From NCBI RefSeq assembly GCF_014647635.1, contig NZ_BMPO01000005.1, forward strand, positions 132,174 to 196,173: a stretch of DNA of 64,000 nucleotides, given 5' to 3'. Of the stretch, positions 44,929 to 54,284 are shown piece after piece. A model generated the notes under the pieces. The model worked only from the letters and a program-made list of their open reading frames with translations. It was not told the DNA's origin and searched no databases. A program made the position numbers and the translations under genes. The DNA is from Pseudomonas matsuisoli. GTDB taxonomy: Bacteria > Pseudomonadota > Gammaproteobacteria > Pseudomonadales > Pseudomonadaceae. The stretch's first letter is position 1; every line of letters starts with the position of its first letter.

Positions 44929-46350
44929 TTAGCGGTTTACGACCTCCGTCGGGCCTACGTCCCAACCGCCGCCAAGCGCACGATAGATCGCGACGACCCC
45001 GTGATACAGATCGACTTCAGCCTGCGCCTGACTGTCCTCGGCCGCGAGCCGCTCGCGCTCGGCATCGAGCAGCACGAGGAAATCCGCCGTGCCTTCGCGG
45101 TAGCGGATCGCCGCTTGCGAGGCTGCGGCCCGACTGGATTCGGACTGGCGGATCAGCGCCAGCAAACGTTGCTGCGTATGGCTGTAGTCGCTGAAGGCAT
45201 TCTCCGATTCCTCCAACGCAGTCAGCACGCGCTGCTCGTAATCCGCCAGTGCGCCATCGGCATTGGCTTCGCTGTTGCGAATCTGCGCTCTGACACTGCC
45301 CAGGTCGAATGCGGCCCAATTGAGCGCTGGCCCGACGCTCCAGGCGCGCGCGGCGCTTGAGCCGATCTCGGAACCGCGCCCTGCCGTAAAGCCAAGAAAG
45401 CCAGACAGGCTCACGCGCGGAAACAGGTCCGCTGTCGCGACACCGATGTCCGCGGTCGCGGCGGCGAGCTCACGTTCCGCTGCGCGCACGTCGGGTCGGC
45501 GCCGCAGCAGCTCACCGGGGTCGCCGATTGGCAATGTCTTGGCGATGGCAGGCAACGCTCTGGGGGACAGGTCGACGGTCAGTGCTTCAGGCCGTTGGCC
45601 CAGCAACACCGCAATACGGTTGCGGGCGCGAATTTGCTCGGCTTGCAACAGGGGAATCGTCGCTTCGACGCCCGACAAGCGCGCATCCGCCCGATTTACG
45701 TCCAATTCGCTGCCAATACCGGCATCGCGCAGCTCCACCGTTATGCCCCGGGACTCCTGCTGATTCTTCAGGTTGTCGCGGGCGATGCGCTCGCGCAGCT
45801 GTGCGCCGCGCAGGTTGCCGTAGGCATCTACCAGTTCCGCGATCAAGCTCACTTGCAGTTGGTACAGCTCGGCTTCGGCAACGTCGATCCGCGCCTCGCT
45901 CGCCTCCAGCTGGCGCTGGATACGCCCGAACAGGTCGATCTCCCATGCCATGTCGAGGCCGAGGTCGTAACGCTCCGAATTCACGCGCTCATCGGTCAGG
46001 CCCGGCTCCTGTCCTTTACCAATTTCGCTGCTGGCACGGCTCGTTACGGTCGGGAAGCGATCAATGGAAACGTCATCGCGAATGGCGCGTGCCGCACGCA
46101 GGCGGGAGAACGCGACCCTCAATTCGCGGTTCTCCGCCAGTGATTGCCGCACCAACGCATCCAGCGTGGGATCGTCGAACTGGCGCCACCATGCCGATTC
46201 GAAGCGGCTGCGGTCGTAGTTCCCAGCGGCCTGGGTCAGCCGAGCCTCTTCGGTCCGCGGTGTTTGGTAATCAGGCCCGACCGCGCAGGCGGACAACGCC
46301 AGCGCAAGCAATGCGGGAGCGAACGGCCGGGTGAAATAAGGCAGGGTCAT
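44929..46350 (-). CDS. oprN: Outer-membrane efflux lipoprotein, OprN/OprM family
   Basis: The 473-residue outer-membrane channel of the tripartite pump. Its lipoprotein signal ends ALSAC with Cys22 followed by AVGPDYQTP, typical of NodT/OprM factors. Two outer-membrane-factor repeats follow, including WEIDLFGRIQRQLEASEARIDVAEAELYQLQVSLIAELVDAYGNLRG (near 135-180) and LLRRRPDVRAAERELAAATADIGVATADLFPRVSLSG. The ATG overlaps the mexF stop by four bases. The symbol is by operon position and similarity; another OprM-type name may apply. Confidence 0.88.
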   Translation of the reverse strand: MTLPYFTRPFAPALLALALSACAVGPDYQTPRTEEARLTQAAGNYDRSRFESAWWRQFDDPTLDALVRQSLAENRELRVAFSRLRAARAIRDDVSIDRFPTVTSRASSEIGKGQEPGLTDERVNSERYDLGLDMAWEIDLFGRIQRQLEASEARIDVAEAELYQLQVSLIAELVDAYGNLRGAQLRERIARDNLKNQQESRGITVELRDAGIGSELDVNRADARLSGVEATIPLLQAEQIRARNRIAVLLGQRPEALTVDLSPRALPAIAKTLPIGDPGELLRRRPDVRAAERELAAATADIGVATADLFPRVSLSGFLGFTAGRGSEIGSSAARAWSVGPALNWAAFDLGSVRAQIRNSEANADGALADYEQRVLTALEESENAFSDYSHTQQRLLALIRQSESSRAAASQAAIRYREGTADFLVLLDAERERLAAEDSQAQAEVDLYHGVVAIYRALGGGWDVGPTEVVNR

Positions 46351-49300
46351 GCGTTTTGCTCCTTCGGATAGTCACTGCTATGCAACGCTTTCTTCGCCTC
46401 ACGCTTCTCCACGAACGCACGAATCAGCAGGTAGAACACCGGCGTCAGCAACAATCCGAAGAAGGTCACGCCGATCATTCCAGAGAACACCGCCACACCC
46501 ATCGCGTGCCGCATCTCGGCGCCCGCCCCACTGGAGATGACCAGCGGAACGACGCCCATGATGAAGGCGATGGAGGTCATCAGGATCGGGCGCAAACGCA
46601 GGCGGCAGGCTTCGAGCACTGCGCTCAGGCGGTCCATGCCCTCCTCCTGTTTGTCCTTGGCGAACTCCACCAGCAGGATCGCGTTCTTGCACGCAAGGCC
46701 CACGAGTACGATCAGGCCGATCTGGGTGAAAATGTTGTTGTCGCTACCGGAAATGATCACGCCGGTAATGGCCGACAACAGCACCGTCGGCACGATGAGG
46801 ATGACTGCCAATGGCAGGCTCCAGCTTTCGTACTGCGCGGCAAGCACGAGGAAGGCCAGCAGCACACAGAGCGGGAACACCAGGAAGGCCGTATTGCCCG
46901 CCAGAATCTGCTGGTAGGTCAGATCGGTCCATTCGTAGCTCATGCCATTGGGCAATTCCTCAGCCAGGATGCGCTCGATCGCCGCCTCCGCCTGGCCGGA
47001 ACTGTAGCCCGGTGCCGGCGCACCATTGATCTCGGCGGTGATGAAGCCGTTGTAGTGCATCACGCGATCAGGCCCCGCGCTGTCCTGCACCTTGACGAAG
47101 GTGGACAGCGGGATCATCTCGCCACGGTCGTTACGCACCTTGAGTTGGCCGATCTGATCCGGCTCGAGGCGGAACTGCTGATCCCCCTGGACGTTCACCT
47201 GATAAGTCCGGCCGAAGCGGTTGAAGTCGTTGGCGTACAGCGAGCCGAGGTAGACCTGGAGCGTGTCGAAGATGTCGTTGATCGCCACGCCATGGGTCTT
47301 GGCTTTTTCCCGGTCGATGTTCGCATCGACTTGCGGCACGTTGACCTCGTAACTGGTGAACAACGCTTGAGGGGCCAACTCTGGTGCTTGCCGCGCCTTG
47401 TTCAACACGTTCTGGGTCTGCTTGTAGAGTTCTTCGTACCCCAGGTTGCCGCGATCCTGCACCTGTAAACGGAAGCCCCCGATCGTGCCCAGCCCCATGA
47501 CTGGCGGCGGCGGGAAGATCGCGATGTAGGCGTCCTGGATGCCGGCGAATTCGGCATTGAGCGACGCGGCGATGGCACCCGCGGACAGTGACGGATCGGT
47601 CCGATCCTCGAACGGTTTCAGCCCATAGAAGACGACGCCGCTGTTGGGGCTATTGGTGAAGCCGTTGATGTTCAACCCTGGGAACGCCACGCTGTGCTCT
47701 ACGCCCGGATTCTTCGCGGCGATTTCCGACATCCGCCGGATGACCGATTCGGAGCGATCCAGCGACGCCGCGCTTGGCAACTGCGCGAATGCCACCAGAT
47801 ACTGCTTGTCCTGCTGCGGCACGAAGCCCGACGGCGTGGTGGAGAAGCCCAGGTAACCCAGCCCCAGCAGACCGATATAAACGAAGAGCGCAACGACGCT
47901 ACCCCGCAGCACGCGGCGTACGGTGCTCACGTAGCCGTGACTCGCGCGATCGAAGAAGCGGTTGAATGGCCGGAACAGCCAACCGCCGAACAATCGGTCG
48001 AGCAGCCTGGAAAAGCCATCCTTGGGCGCATCGTGCCCCTTGAGCAGCAAGGCAGCCAACGCGGGCGACAGGGTCAGCGAGTTGATTGCGGAGATCACCG
48101 TCGAGATGGCGATCGTCAACGCGAATTGTCGGTAGAACTGGCCTGTCAGGCCCGAAATGAACGCAGTCGGAATGAACACCGCGCACAGCACCAGCGCCGT
48201 CGCCACGATTGGCCCTGTAACCTCGCCCATGGCCTTGCGTGTCGCCTCCAGCGGGCTCAAGCCCAGCCCGATGTTTCGCTCGACGTTCTCTACCACCACG
48301 ATGGCGTCGTCCACGACGATACCGATCGCCAGTACCAGACCGAACAGCGACAGCGCGTTCAACGAGAAGCCAAACATGTGCATCACCGCAAACGTCCCGA
48401 TCAGCGATACGGGTACGGCGGCCAACGGGATGATCGACGCGCGCCAGGTCTGCAGGAACAGGATGACGACCAGCACGACGAGGACTAGCGCCTCCAACAA
48501 GGTGTGCACGACAGCCTCGATGGAGCCGCGCACGAAGACGGTCGGGTCATAGACGATCGAATAGTCCATGCCCTCAGGGAAGTCTTCCTTCAGCTGAGCC
48601 ATCCGTGCGCGCACATCATTGGACAGCTCGATCGCGTTGGAACCGGGCCGCTGGAAAATCGGCATCGCGACGGCCGGTTTGTTATCCAGCAACGAGCGCA
48701 GCGCGTATTGATTCGAACCCAGTTCAACACGAGCGATGTCTTTGAGACGAGTGATCTGGCCGTCGTCGCCGACGCGAACGATGATGTTCTCGAACTCGCT
48801 TTCCTCGATCAGGCGGCCTTGCGTGTTGATGGACAACTGGAAGCTGTTCTGACCCGGTGCAGGCGGCGCGCCCAATTGTCCAGCTGCCACCTGGCGGTTC
48901 TGCTCACGAATGGCGTTCACGACATCGGTGGCCGTGAGGTTGCGCTGGGCCGTCTTGTTCGGGTCGAGCCAGACGCGTAGCGAATAGTCCCCCAGACCGA
49001 ACAGCTGCACGTCACCTGCGCCGTTGAGCTTGGCCAGCTCGTCCTTCACGTTGATGAGCGCGTAGTTGGACAGGTAAAGCATGTCGTAGCGATCGTCCGG
49101 CGAGGTCAGGTGCACGACCATCGTCAAATCGGGCGAGGCCTTATCGACCGTGATCCCTTGCCTTGTCACTTCCTCTGGCAGCTGCGGCTCGGTCCGCGTC
49201 ACGCGGTTCTGCACCTGCACCTGCGCGTTGTCGAGGTCGGTGCCCAACGCGAAGGTAATCGTCAGTGTCATCCGCCCGTCAGCGTTTGCCTGTGACGACA

Positions 49301-49538
49301 TGTAGAGCATGTCCTCGACGCCTATGATGGCTTGCTCGAGGGGCGCGGCGACGGTCTCACCGATGACCTTGGGGTTGGCACCCGGGTAGTCGGCGCGAAC
49401 CACCACGGTCGGCGGCACCACTTCCGGGTATTCGCTGATCGGCAACTGGAACAGCGAGATAGCGCCGCAGATCAGGATGATCAGCGAGAGCACGGCGGCG
49501 AAGATCGGCCGTTTGATGAAGAACTGTGAGAAGTTCAT
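46347..49538 (-). CDS. mexF: RND multidrug efflux permease, MexF-like
   Basis: The 1063-residue proton-driven inner-membrane pump of a tripartite RND system. It has twelve helices and two large periplasmic loops. MNFSQFFIKRPIFAAVLSLIILICGAISLFQLPISEYPEV is the classical start. The proton-relay aspartates sit in GIVVDDAIVVVENVERN (near 410) and the lysine in LACKNAILLVEFAKDKQ (near 950). The length equals that of MexF. ATG at 49538 gives this N terminus; the frame's 42-base extension is not needed. Substrates of MexF in P. aeruginosa include chloramphenicol, trimethoprim and fluoroquinolones; specificity here is inferred only. Confidence 0.95.
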   Translation of the reverse strand: MNFSQFFIKRPIFAAVLSLIILICGAISLFQLPISEYPEVVPPTVVVRADYPGANPKVIGETVAAPLEQAIIGVEDMLYMSSQANADGRMTLTITFALGTDLDNAQVQVQNRVTRTEPQLPEEVTRQGITVDKASPDLTMVVHLTSPDDRYDMLYLSNYALINVKDELAKLNGAGDVQLFGLGDYSLRVWLDPNKTAQRNLTATDVVNAIREQNRQVAAGQLGAPPAPGQNSFQLSINTQGRLIEESEFENIIVRVGDDGQITRLKDIARVELGSNQYALRSLLDNKPAVAMPIFQRPGSNAIELSNDVRARMAQLKEDFPEGMDYSIVYDPTVFVRGSIEAVVHTLLEALVLVVLVVILFLQTWRASIIPLAAVPVSLIGTFAVMHMFGFSLNALSLFGLVLAIGIVVDDAIVVVENVERNIGLGLSPLEATRKAMGEVTGPIVATALVLCAVFIPTAFISGLTGQFYRQFALTIAISTVISAINSLTLSPALAALLLKGHDAPKDGFSRLLDRLFGGWLFRPFNRFFDRASHGYVSTVRRVLRGSVVALFVYIGLLGLGYLGFSTTPSGFVPQQDKQYLVAFAQLPSAASLDRSESVIRRMSEIAAKNPGVEHSVAFPGLNINGFTNSPNSGVVFYGLKPFEDRTDPSLSAGAIAASLNAEFAGIQDAYIAIFPPPPVMGLGTIGGFRLQVQDRGNLGYEELYKQTQNVLNKARQAPELAPQALFTSYEVNVPQVDANIDREKAKTHGVAINDIFDTLQVYLGSLYANDFNRFGRTYQVNVQGDQQFRLEPDQIGQLKVRNDRGEMIPLSTFVKVQDSAGPDRVMHYNGFITAEINGAPAPGYSSGQAEAAIERILAEELPNGMSYEWTDLTYQQILAGNTAFLVFPLCVLLAFLVLAAQYESWSLPLAVILIVPTVLLSAITGVIISGSDNNIFTQIGLIVLVGLACKNAILLVEFAKDKQEEGMDRLSAVLEACRLRLRPILMTSIAFIMGVVPLVISSGAGAEMRHAMGVAVFSGMIGVTFFGLLLTPVFYLLIRAFVEKREAKKALHSSDYPKEQNA

Positions 49539-49691
49539 CGGTACATTCCTCGAGCAAAAGGAAACCCACCACCCGGCCATAGGCTGGATGCTGGGAGAAA
49601 TAAAACTGTTGGGAGGGTCAGGCGCCTGCCTTGGAGGCTAATCCAGCAGCGTCAATCGATGCGCCGTAACCCACCCTACGGAAGGTATGAA

Positions 49692-50906
49692 TTAGCGCTT
49701 GGCCAGCTGATTGGGCGTTTTGGCCTTTGCCGCTTCGACGACCTTGCGTTCTTCACGCAGCGCCGCCAGGGTCTTTTCGTCCGCCATCGCCACGTTTTCC
49801 GGCTTGACCTCCATACCCGGTCGCACCCGCTGCAAACCGTTCACCACGATCTTCTCGCCCGGCTTCAGCCCATCACGAATGACCCGCAGGCCGTGGAGCT
49901 TCGGCCCCGGCGTCACCGAGCGATAGCTCACCTTTCCGTCGTCGCCCAGGACCAGCACGAATTTTTTGCCGAGATCCGTCCCAATGGCCTCGTCACGAAT
50001 GAGCTCAGCGTCATAGGGGGCGCTACCGACCAGCTTGAGCCGTGCGTACAGACCTGGCGTGAACAGCCCCTCGCGGTTGTCGAACACGGCCCGACCACGG
50101 ATGGTGCCGGTGCGGGGATCGACCTGGTTATCGACGAAGTTCATCTCACCCAAATGTGGATGTTCGGTCTCGTCCGAAAGCCCGAGGTAAACCGGGCTGG
50201 TGCCTGACCGTACGCCCTCACGAGCGAGCTTGGCGTACTTGAGGAAGATACGTTCGTCAGCATCGAAATAGGCGTAGACCTTGTCGGTCGACACCAGCGT
50301 CGTCAGGCGTGCCTGGCCTGCATTCACCAGATTGCCTGCGGTGATTTCGGCGCGACCGACGCGACCGTCTATAGGCGCGGTCACGCGGGTGAATCCCAGG
50401 TCGAGGCGCGCTGCGTCCAGTTGTGCCTGGATGGCTGCGACCGCCGCTTTCGCCTCGGTAGCAGTGCTCTTGCGCGCATCCGCCTGCTCGGCCGAAATGG
50501 CATTGCTCGAACGTAGACGCTCGCCACGGCGGGCTTCGTCGCTCGTGCGGGTCAGATTCGCCCTGGCTTGCGAGAGCTGCGCTTCCAAGCGATGAACCTC
50601 GGCTTCGAACGGACGAGGGTCGATCTGGAACAGCAAGTCGCCCTTCTTGACCAGCGCGCCTTCACTAAAGGCGACCTTATCGACATAGCCGGAAACGCGC
50701 GGTTGAACCTGAACGGACTCAGGCGCTTCCAGGCGCCCAGTCACTTCATCCCACTCAATGATCGGCTGCTCGATAACGTCAGCCACGCTGACCGCTGGGG
50801 CAGGCGGCGCCGCCGCGGTTGGGCCCGCTGAACGGTCGCACGCGGCGAGCGTTAGAATGGCGAAGGCCGCCAGGGGGTAGCGCAAGCGCCAACGTGAATA
50901 CTCCAT
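49692..50906 (-). CDS. mexE: RND efflux periplasmic adaptor, MexE-like
   Basis: A 404-residue membrane-fusion lipoprotein linking pump and outer-membrane channel. The signal ends TLAAC (Cys23). The lipoyl-like part VQPRVSGYVDKVAFSEGALVKKGDLLFQIDPRPFEAEV and the coiled-coil hairpin (about 90-165) are clear, then LGFTRVTAPIDGRVGRAEITAGNLVNAG and DNQVDPRTGTIRGRAVFDN. Wording along the chain is very close to MexE. ATG at 50906 has GGAG 8 bases upstream. It is the first gene of mexE-mexF-oprN; the gap to mexF is 153 bases. No LysR gene of the MexT kind is next to it. Confidence 0.93.
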   Translation of the reverse strand: MEYSRWRLRYPLAAFAILTLAACDRSAGPTAAAPPAPAVSVADVIEQPIIEWDEVTGRLEAPESVQVQPRVSGYVDKVAFSEGALVKKGDLLFQIDPRPFEAEVHRLEAQLSQARANLTRTSDEARRGERLRSSNAISAEQADARKSTATEAKAAVAAIQAQLDAARLDLGFTRVTAPIDGRVGRAEITAGNLVNAGQARLTTLVSTDKVYAYFDADERIFLKYAKLAREGVRSGTSPVYLGLSDETEHPHLGEMNFVDNQVDPRTGTIRGRAVFDNREGLFTPGLYARLKLVGSAPYDAELIRDEAIGTDLGKKFVLVLGDDGKVSYRSVTPGPKLHGLRVIRDGLKPGEKIVVNGLQRVRPGMEVKPENVAMADEKTLAALREERKVVEAAKAKTPNQLAKR

Positions 50907-51188
50907 GGAATGACTCCGCACGGTTTGGCCAGGGATGGGCTCAGTAAAAGGTGCGAAGGAGTTTGTTGCGGAACAATGCAGACGGCGAATCGAACAATCC
51001 GAATATGACTATCGATGGGGCTGATTAGTCCGCCGCTCTCATCGACCGCGATTCATATCGCCCTGTCTGCCGCCGGCCAAGGCACATCGCGGCCTACTTC
51101 GCGAACGCCCAGAAAGACAGGCTGATACTTCTAAACGCTTTGATGCATGGTAAGGTCTGCACCTGTTCGCAAGACCCGAGACGACCGA
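50907..51188. promoter_or_regulatory. Divergent upstream region of mexEF-oprN and mltB-type gene
   Basis: A 282-base gap holding the promoters of the efflux operon and of the transglycosylase gene. It is locally more AT-rich (near 50950-51030). I found no clear inverted repeat or regulator-binding motif. Confidence 0.4.
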
Positions 51189-52526
51189 ATGTTCGATGTT
51201 TTTGCCCCTGGCTTGGCATTGCGCCACCTGACTGTGGGCTTGTCGCTGATATTTCTGACTGCTTGCAGCAGCGGGCCGACAGAAGCGGCCCCCCAGCCCC
51301 AGCCCCAGCCAAGCGCTGAAGGGACACCCGGTGCGAGCGCCAGTGCCGCCTTCATGGAAATGCCTCAACAGAATTTCTCGGAATGGCTGCAGCAATTCCG
51401 CCAGGAATCGCTCGCCCGGGGTATCGACCCCGCTACATTCGATAGCGCGTTCACCGGTCTTTCTCCCGACCCGAGCGTCATTGCGGCAGATCGCAGCCAG
51501 CCTGAGTTCACCCGCCCAGTGTGGGTGTACCTCGATGGCGCCCTGTCCAGTCAACGCGTTGCCAAAGGCCAGCAGCTCCTGGCCCAATACGCGGACACGC
51601 TGCGTCAGCTGGAACAACTGTATGGCGTCGACCGCGAGATTCTGGTCGCGGTGTGGGGACTGGAAAGCAACTTCGGCAGCATCATGGGGAGCAAGTCGGT
51701 CATTCGCTCTCTGGCAACCCTAGCCCATGAAGGGCGCCGCCCCGACTTCGCGCATGATCAATTGTTCGCCGCCTTGCAAATCCTGCAGCGCGGCGATATC
51801 ACGCCGGAACGAATGATTGGCTCCTGGGCAGGCGCGATGGGCCAGACGCAATTCATGCCGACGACCTACAACACGCATGCGGTCGACTTCGATGGCGACG
51901 GGCGGCGCGATATCTGGGGCTCGGCGCCCGATGCGCTGGCGTCTGCCGCGCACTACTTGCAAGCGTCGGGCTGGCGCAACGGTTTGCCATGGGGAATGGA
52001 AGTCCGCCTGCCGCAATCGTTCGATTATGCCCAGGCGGATGAGTCCATCCGTAAACCGATTCGGGAATGGCAACAGCTCGGCATTACCCCTGCCGGAGAC
52101 TGGCCGACGAACCTGTCGGCGAACGAAACAGCCTCGCTCTTGCTTCCAGCCGGGCATAGAGGGCCGGCTTTTCTACTGACATCCAATTACCGCGCGATCC
52201 TGCGCTACAACAATTCCTCCTCTTACGCGCTGGCCATCAGCCTGTTGGCGGCACGCTTCGAAGGGGCGGGACAAATTGTCGGGCAGTGGCCAAAGGGCGA
52301 CGAACCCCTCAGCCGTAGCGAACGGACGGAGTTGCAGCAACGGTTGATTGACGCCGGCTTCGAGCCGGGCGCACCGGATAGCATCATCGGGGCCAATACG
52401 CGCAAAGCGATCCGAGGGTTCCAGCAGCGACTGGGCTGGCCCGCGGACGGTTATCCCGATCACAACCTGCTGAACGAACTGCGCAGCCGGGCCACGACGT
52501 CCGAATCCACATTCGTAGCGCCTTAG
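51189..52526 (+). CDS. Lytic murein transglycosylase, MltB family, with peptidoglycan-binding domain
   Basis: A 445-residue lipoprotein (signal ending FLTAC, Cys26) that cleaves peptidoglycan. A proline-rich linker (about 30-55) precedes the MltB-type domain: NFSEWLQQFRQESLARGIDPATFDSAF, the catalytic glutamate in AVWGLESNFGSIMG (near 170), WAGAMGQTQFMPTTYNTHAVDFDGDGRRDIW and the NYRAILRYNNSSSYALAISLLA block. A C-terminal PG_binding_1 domain (about 375-435: LQQRLIDAGFEPGAPDSIIGANTRKAIRGFQQRLGWPADG) anchors it to the wall. ATG at 51189 follows a weak ribosome site. Confidence 0.93.
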   Translation: MFDVFAPGLALRHLTVGLSLIFLTACSSGPTEAAPQPQPQPSAEGTPGASASAAFMEMPQQNFSEWLQQFRQESLARGIDPATFDSAFTGLSPDPSVIAADRSQPEFTRPVWVYLDGALSSQRVAKGQQLLAQYADTLRQLEQLYGVDREILVAVWGLESNFGSIMGSKSVIRSLATLAHEGRRPDFAHDQLFAALQILQRGDITPERMIGSWAGAMGQTQFMPTTYNTHAVDFDGDGRRDIWGSAPDALASAAHYLQASGWRNGLPWGMEVRLPQSFDYAQADESIRKPIREWQQLGITPAGDWPTNLSANETASLLLPAGHRGPAFLLTSNYRAILRYNNSSSYALAISLLAARFEGAGQIVGQWPKGDEPLSRSERTELQQRLIDAGFEPGAPDSIIGANTRKAIRGFQQRLGWPADGYPDHNLLNELRSRATTSESTFVAP

Positions 52527-52547
52527 CGACTTGCAGAAAGGATAGCC

Positions 52548-52567
52548 GCCGTCCCGAACAGGACGGC
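52548..52567. terminator. Hairpin between convergent transglycosylase and OprD genes
   Basis: A 7-base perfect stem, GCCGTCC and GGACGGC, with a 6-base loop, in the 99-base gap between two convergent genes. There is no T tract on either strand, so a terminator function is only likely by position. Confidence 0.45.
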
Positions 52568-52625
52568 GCAAGAGAAGCGAGTGCGGTGGCAGCGCCCGTG
52601 CCGGACGCTGCCAATCACGAGACGC

Positions 52626-53894
52626 TTAGAAGAAGCTGATGGGGTATTCGACGAACGCGCGGATCTCGTTACCGTCATCCATGTAGTCGATGGTGCGCGT
52701 GTTATTCGAGGTCCGCACCCACGAGCTACGCAGGCGTAGCTTCAGGTCCTTGGCAGCACCGTTCTGCACCACGTACTGCACCTGGTTGAAAATTTCGCGC
52801 TCGACACCTTCACCGTCGTTCGTATGGATGTTATCGCCACGCACGTAGGCGATGCGGTAGCTCAGCCCAGGCACGCCGTATTCGGTGAAGTCCAGGCCGT
52901 AGCCCAGCTGCCAGGAATGCTCGTCTTCGGCGTTGAAGTCCGACCAGTAGGAGTTGGCGAGGAACACGGTCGAACCACCGTCGCCGATGGCGCCCGCACC
53001 TTGGTACCAGCCATATTGATAGCCGGTGTCGCCGCTGCTGCGCTGGTGAGCGAGCGTGATGGAGTGCGCACCGAAGGTGTAGGTGGCCGCCAGGCTCCAG
53101 ATCTTGTTGTCACGGCCATTGCCATTGGCATAGTCACGGTCAAGACGCGTGCGATAGCCATTGAAGTCCAGCGTCACGGACTGCTTGTCGTCCACCGGCA
53201 TCACATAAGTCGCGCCCAGGTACTGCTTCTTCAAGCGGTCTTCGACGTCCGAGGCGTAAAAGGATGCCGTCAGTTCCGGGCTGAACGTGTAGCGACCCCC
53301 AAAGACCTCGATGGACTTGAGCTCGCCGCCATCGCGTTGCTCGGCGTCCTTGCGCGCTTCGGCGTGGAAACGCGCGGCGGTCAGTTCAAGACCGTCGATC
53401 TCATTCGAGGTGATCATCGTGCCGGTGAAGCTCTCCGGCAGCAGGCGCGAATCGTCGTAGTTGAGCACCGGCAGACTCGGCATCATGTCGCCGTAGCGGA
53501 TAACGGTGTTGGAGAAACGCAGTTTGACGTTAGCGCCGGCGCGCATCAGATCATCCGCCGCATTGCCGGAAGAATCCTGCTTGAAGAAGCCAATTCCCGC
53601 TGCGCCGGAACGGCCGCTACCACCGTCGAGACGCAACGCATAGAGTCCGAATGCATCAACGCCGACGCCGACCGTGCCCTGGGTGAAACCGGACGTGAAA
53701 TTACCGATGACGCCCTGGCCCCATTCGGCGCGGTCCTGTGCACCGTGCTTGTAGTCACGGTTCATGTACGCATTACGCAGCAGTACGTTCAAATGACTGC
53801 CGTCGACGAAGCCTTGGGTGTTCTCGGATTGGTCGCTCGCAAATGCAGGCGCCGACGCCAGCAAAACGAGAGCTGAAAGAGACAAGTGACGCAT
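52626..53894 (-). CDS. OprD family outer-membrane porin (second)
   Basis: A 422-residue outer-membrane channel of the OprD family. Signal peptide MRHLSLSALVLLASAPAFA, then SDQSENTQGFVDGSHLNVLLRNAYMNRDYKHG. Family blocks: AEWGQGVIGNFTSGFTQGTVGVGVDAFGLYALRLDGG, NVKLRFSNTVIRYGDMMPSLPVLNYDDSRLLPESFTG and RTIDYMDDGNEIRAFVEYPISFF at the end. AAAGGAAA precedes the ATG at 53894. It is a single gene, divergent from an aldo/keto reductase. The substrate is not evident, and it differs enough from the first OprD to suggest another one. Confidence 0.94.
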   Translation of the reverse strand: MRHLSLSALVLLASAPAFASDQSENTQGFVDGSHLNVLLRNAYMNRDYKHGAQDRAEWGQGVIGNFTSGFTQGTVGVGVDAFGLYALRLDGGSGRSGAAGIGFFKQDSSGNAADDLMRAGANVKLRFSNTVIRYGDMMPSLPVLNYDDSRLLPESFTGTMITSNEIDGLELTAARFHAEARKDAEQRDGGELKSIEVFGGRYTFSPELTASFYASDVEDRLKKQYLGATYVMPVDDKQSVTLDFNGYRTRLDRDYANGNGRDNKIWSLAATYTFGAHSITLAHQRSSGDTGYQYGWYQGAGAIGDGGSTVFLANSYWSDFNAEDEHSWQLGYGLDFTEYGVPGLSYRIAYVRGDNIHTNDGEGVEREIFNQVQYVVQNGAAKDLKLRLRSSWVRTSNNTRTIDYMDDGNEIRAFVEYPISFF

Positions 53895-54284
53895 TATGCT
53901 TTTCCTTTCGTGGTGTGCTGAACCGAGGCGGTTCTCTTTATTGCTGTTTTTATAGTGTCTTCTTGCGCTCACGCATGGCGTACAGCCGGCCGGGCCACAG
54001 GCCCCCGGCAATATCCATACGTTTCGAAGGGTGCGGACTATACCTCGACCGGCTACGGAATGTGCAAGCGCCTCATGCGCGCTTCGTCCGATCCCTACAG
54101 ATCGCCAAGAACCGCACCCAGCGCGGGCTGTACGGAAGACCATGGCCGCTGCTGCGGCTCGCTTCAAGGATGCCGTCCCATGGCTCGCACGTCCGCCGGA
54201 TCGAACGTCGGCTGTCCGGCGTCAGTCGACATGAAGGGTTGGCGCATGCCGTTTTGCGCTTCGAACCCTGAACCGGAGACTTCC
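53895..54284. other. 390-base intergenic region between divergent OprD and AKR genes
   Basis: It must hold both promoters. Open frames crossing it have no recognisable domain and no ribosome site. No repeat or clear operator was seen. Confidence 0.5.

Noticed and set aside
46356-47468. Open frame of 370 codons on the plus strand inside mexF
   Set aside because: It is antisense to a conserved pump gene and is rich in His, Gln and Arg, as shadow frames are.
53738-54271. Open frame of 177 codons spanning the OprD-AKR gap
   Set aside because: It is partly antisense to the OprD start, rich in Arg, Cys and Ser, and lacks a ribosome site.
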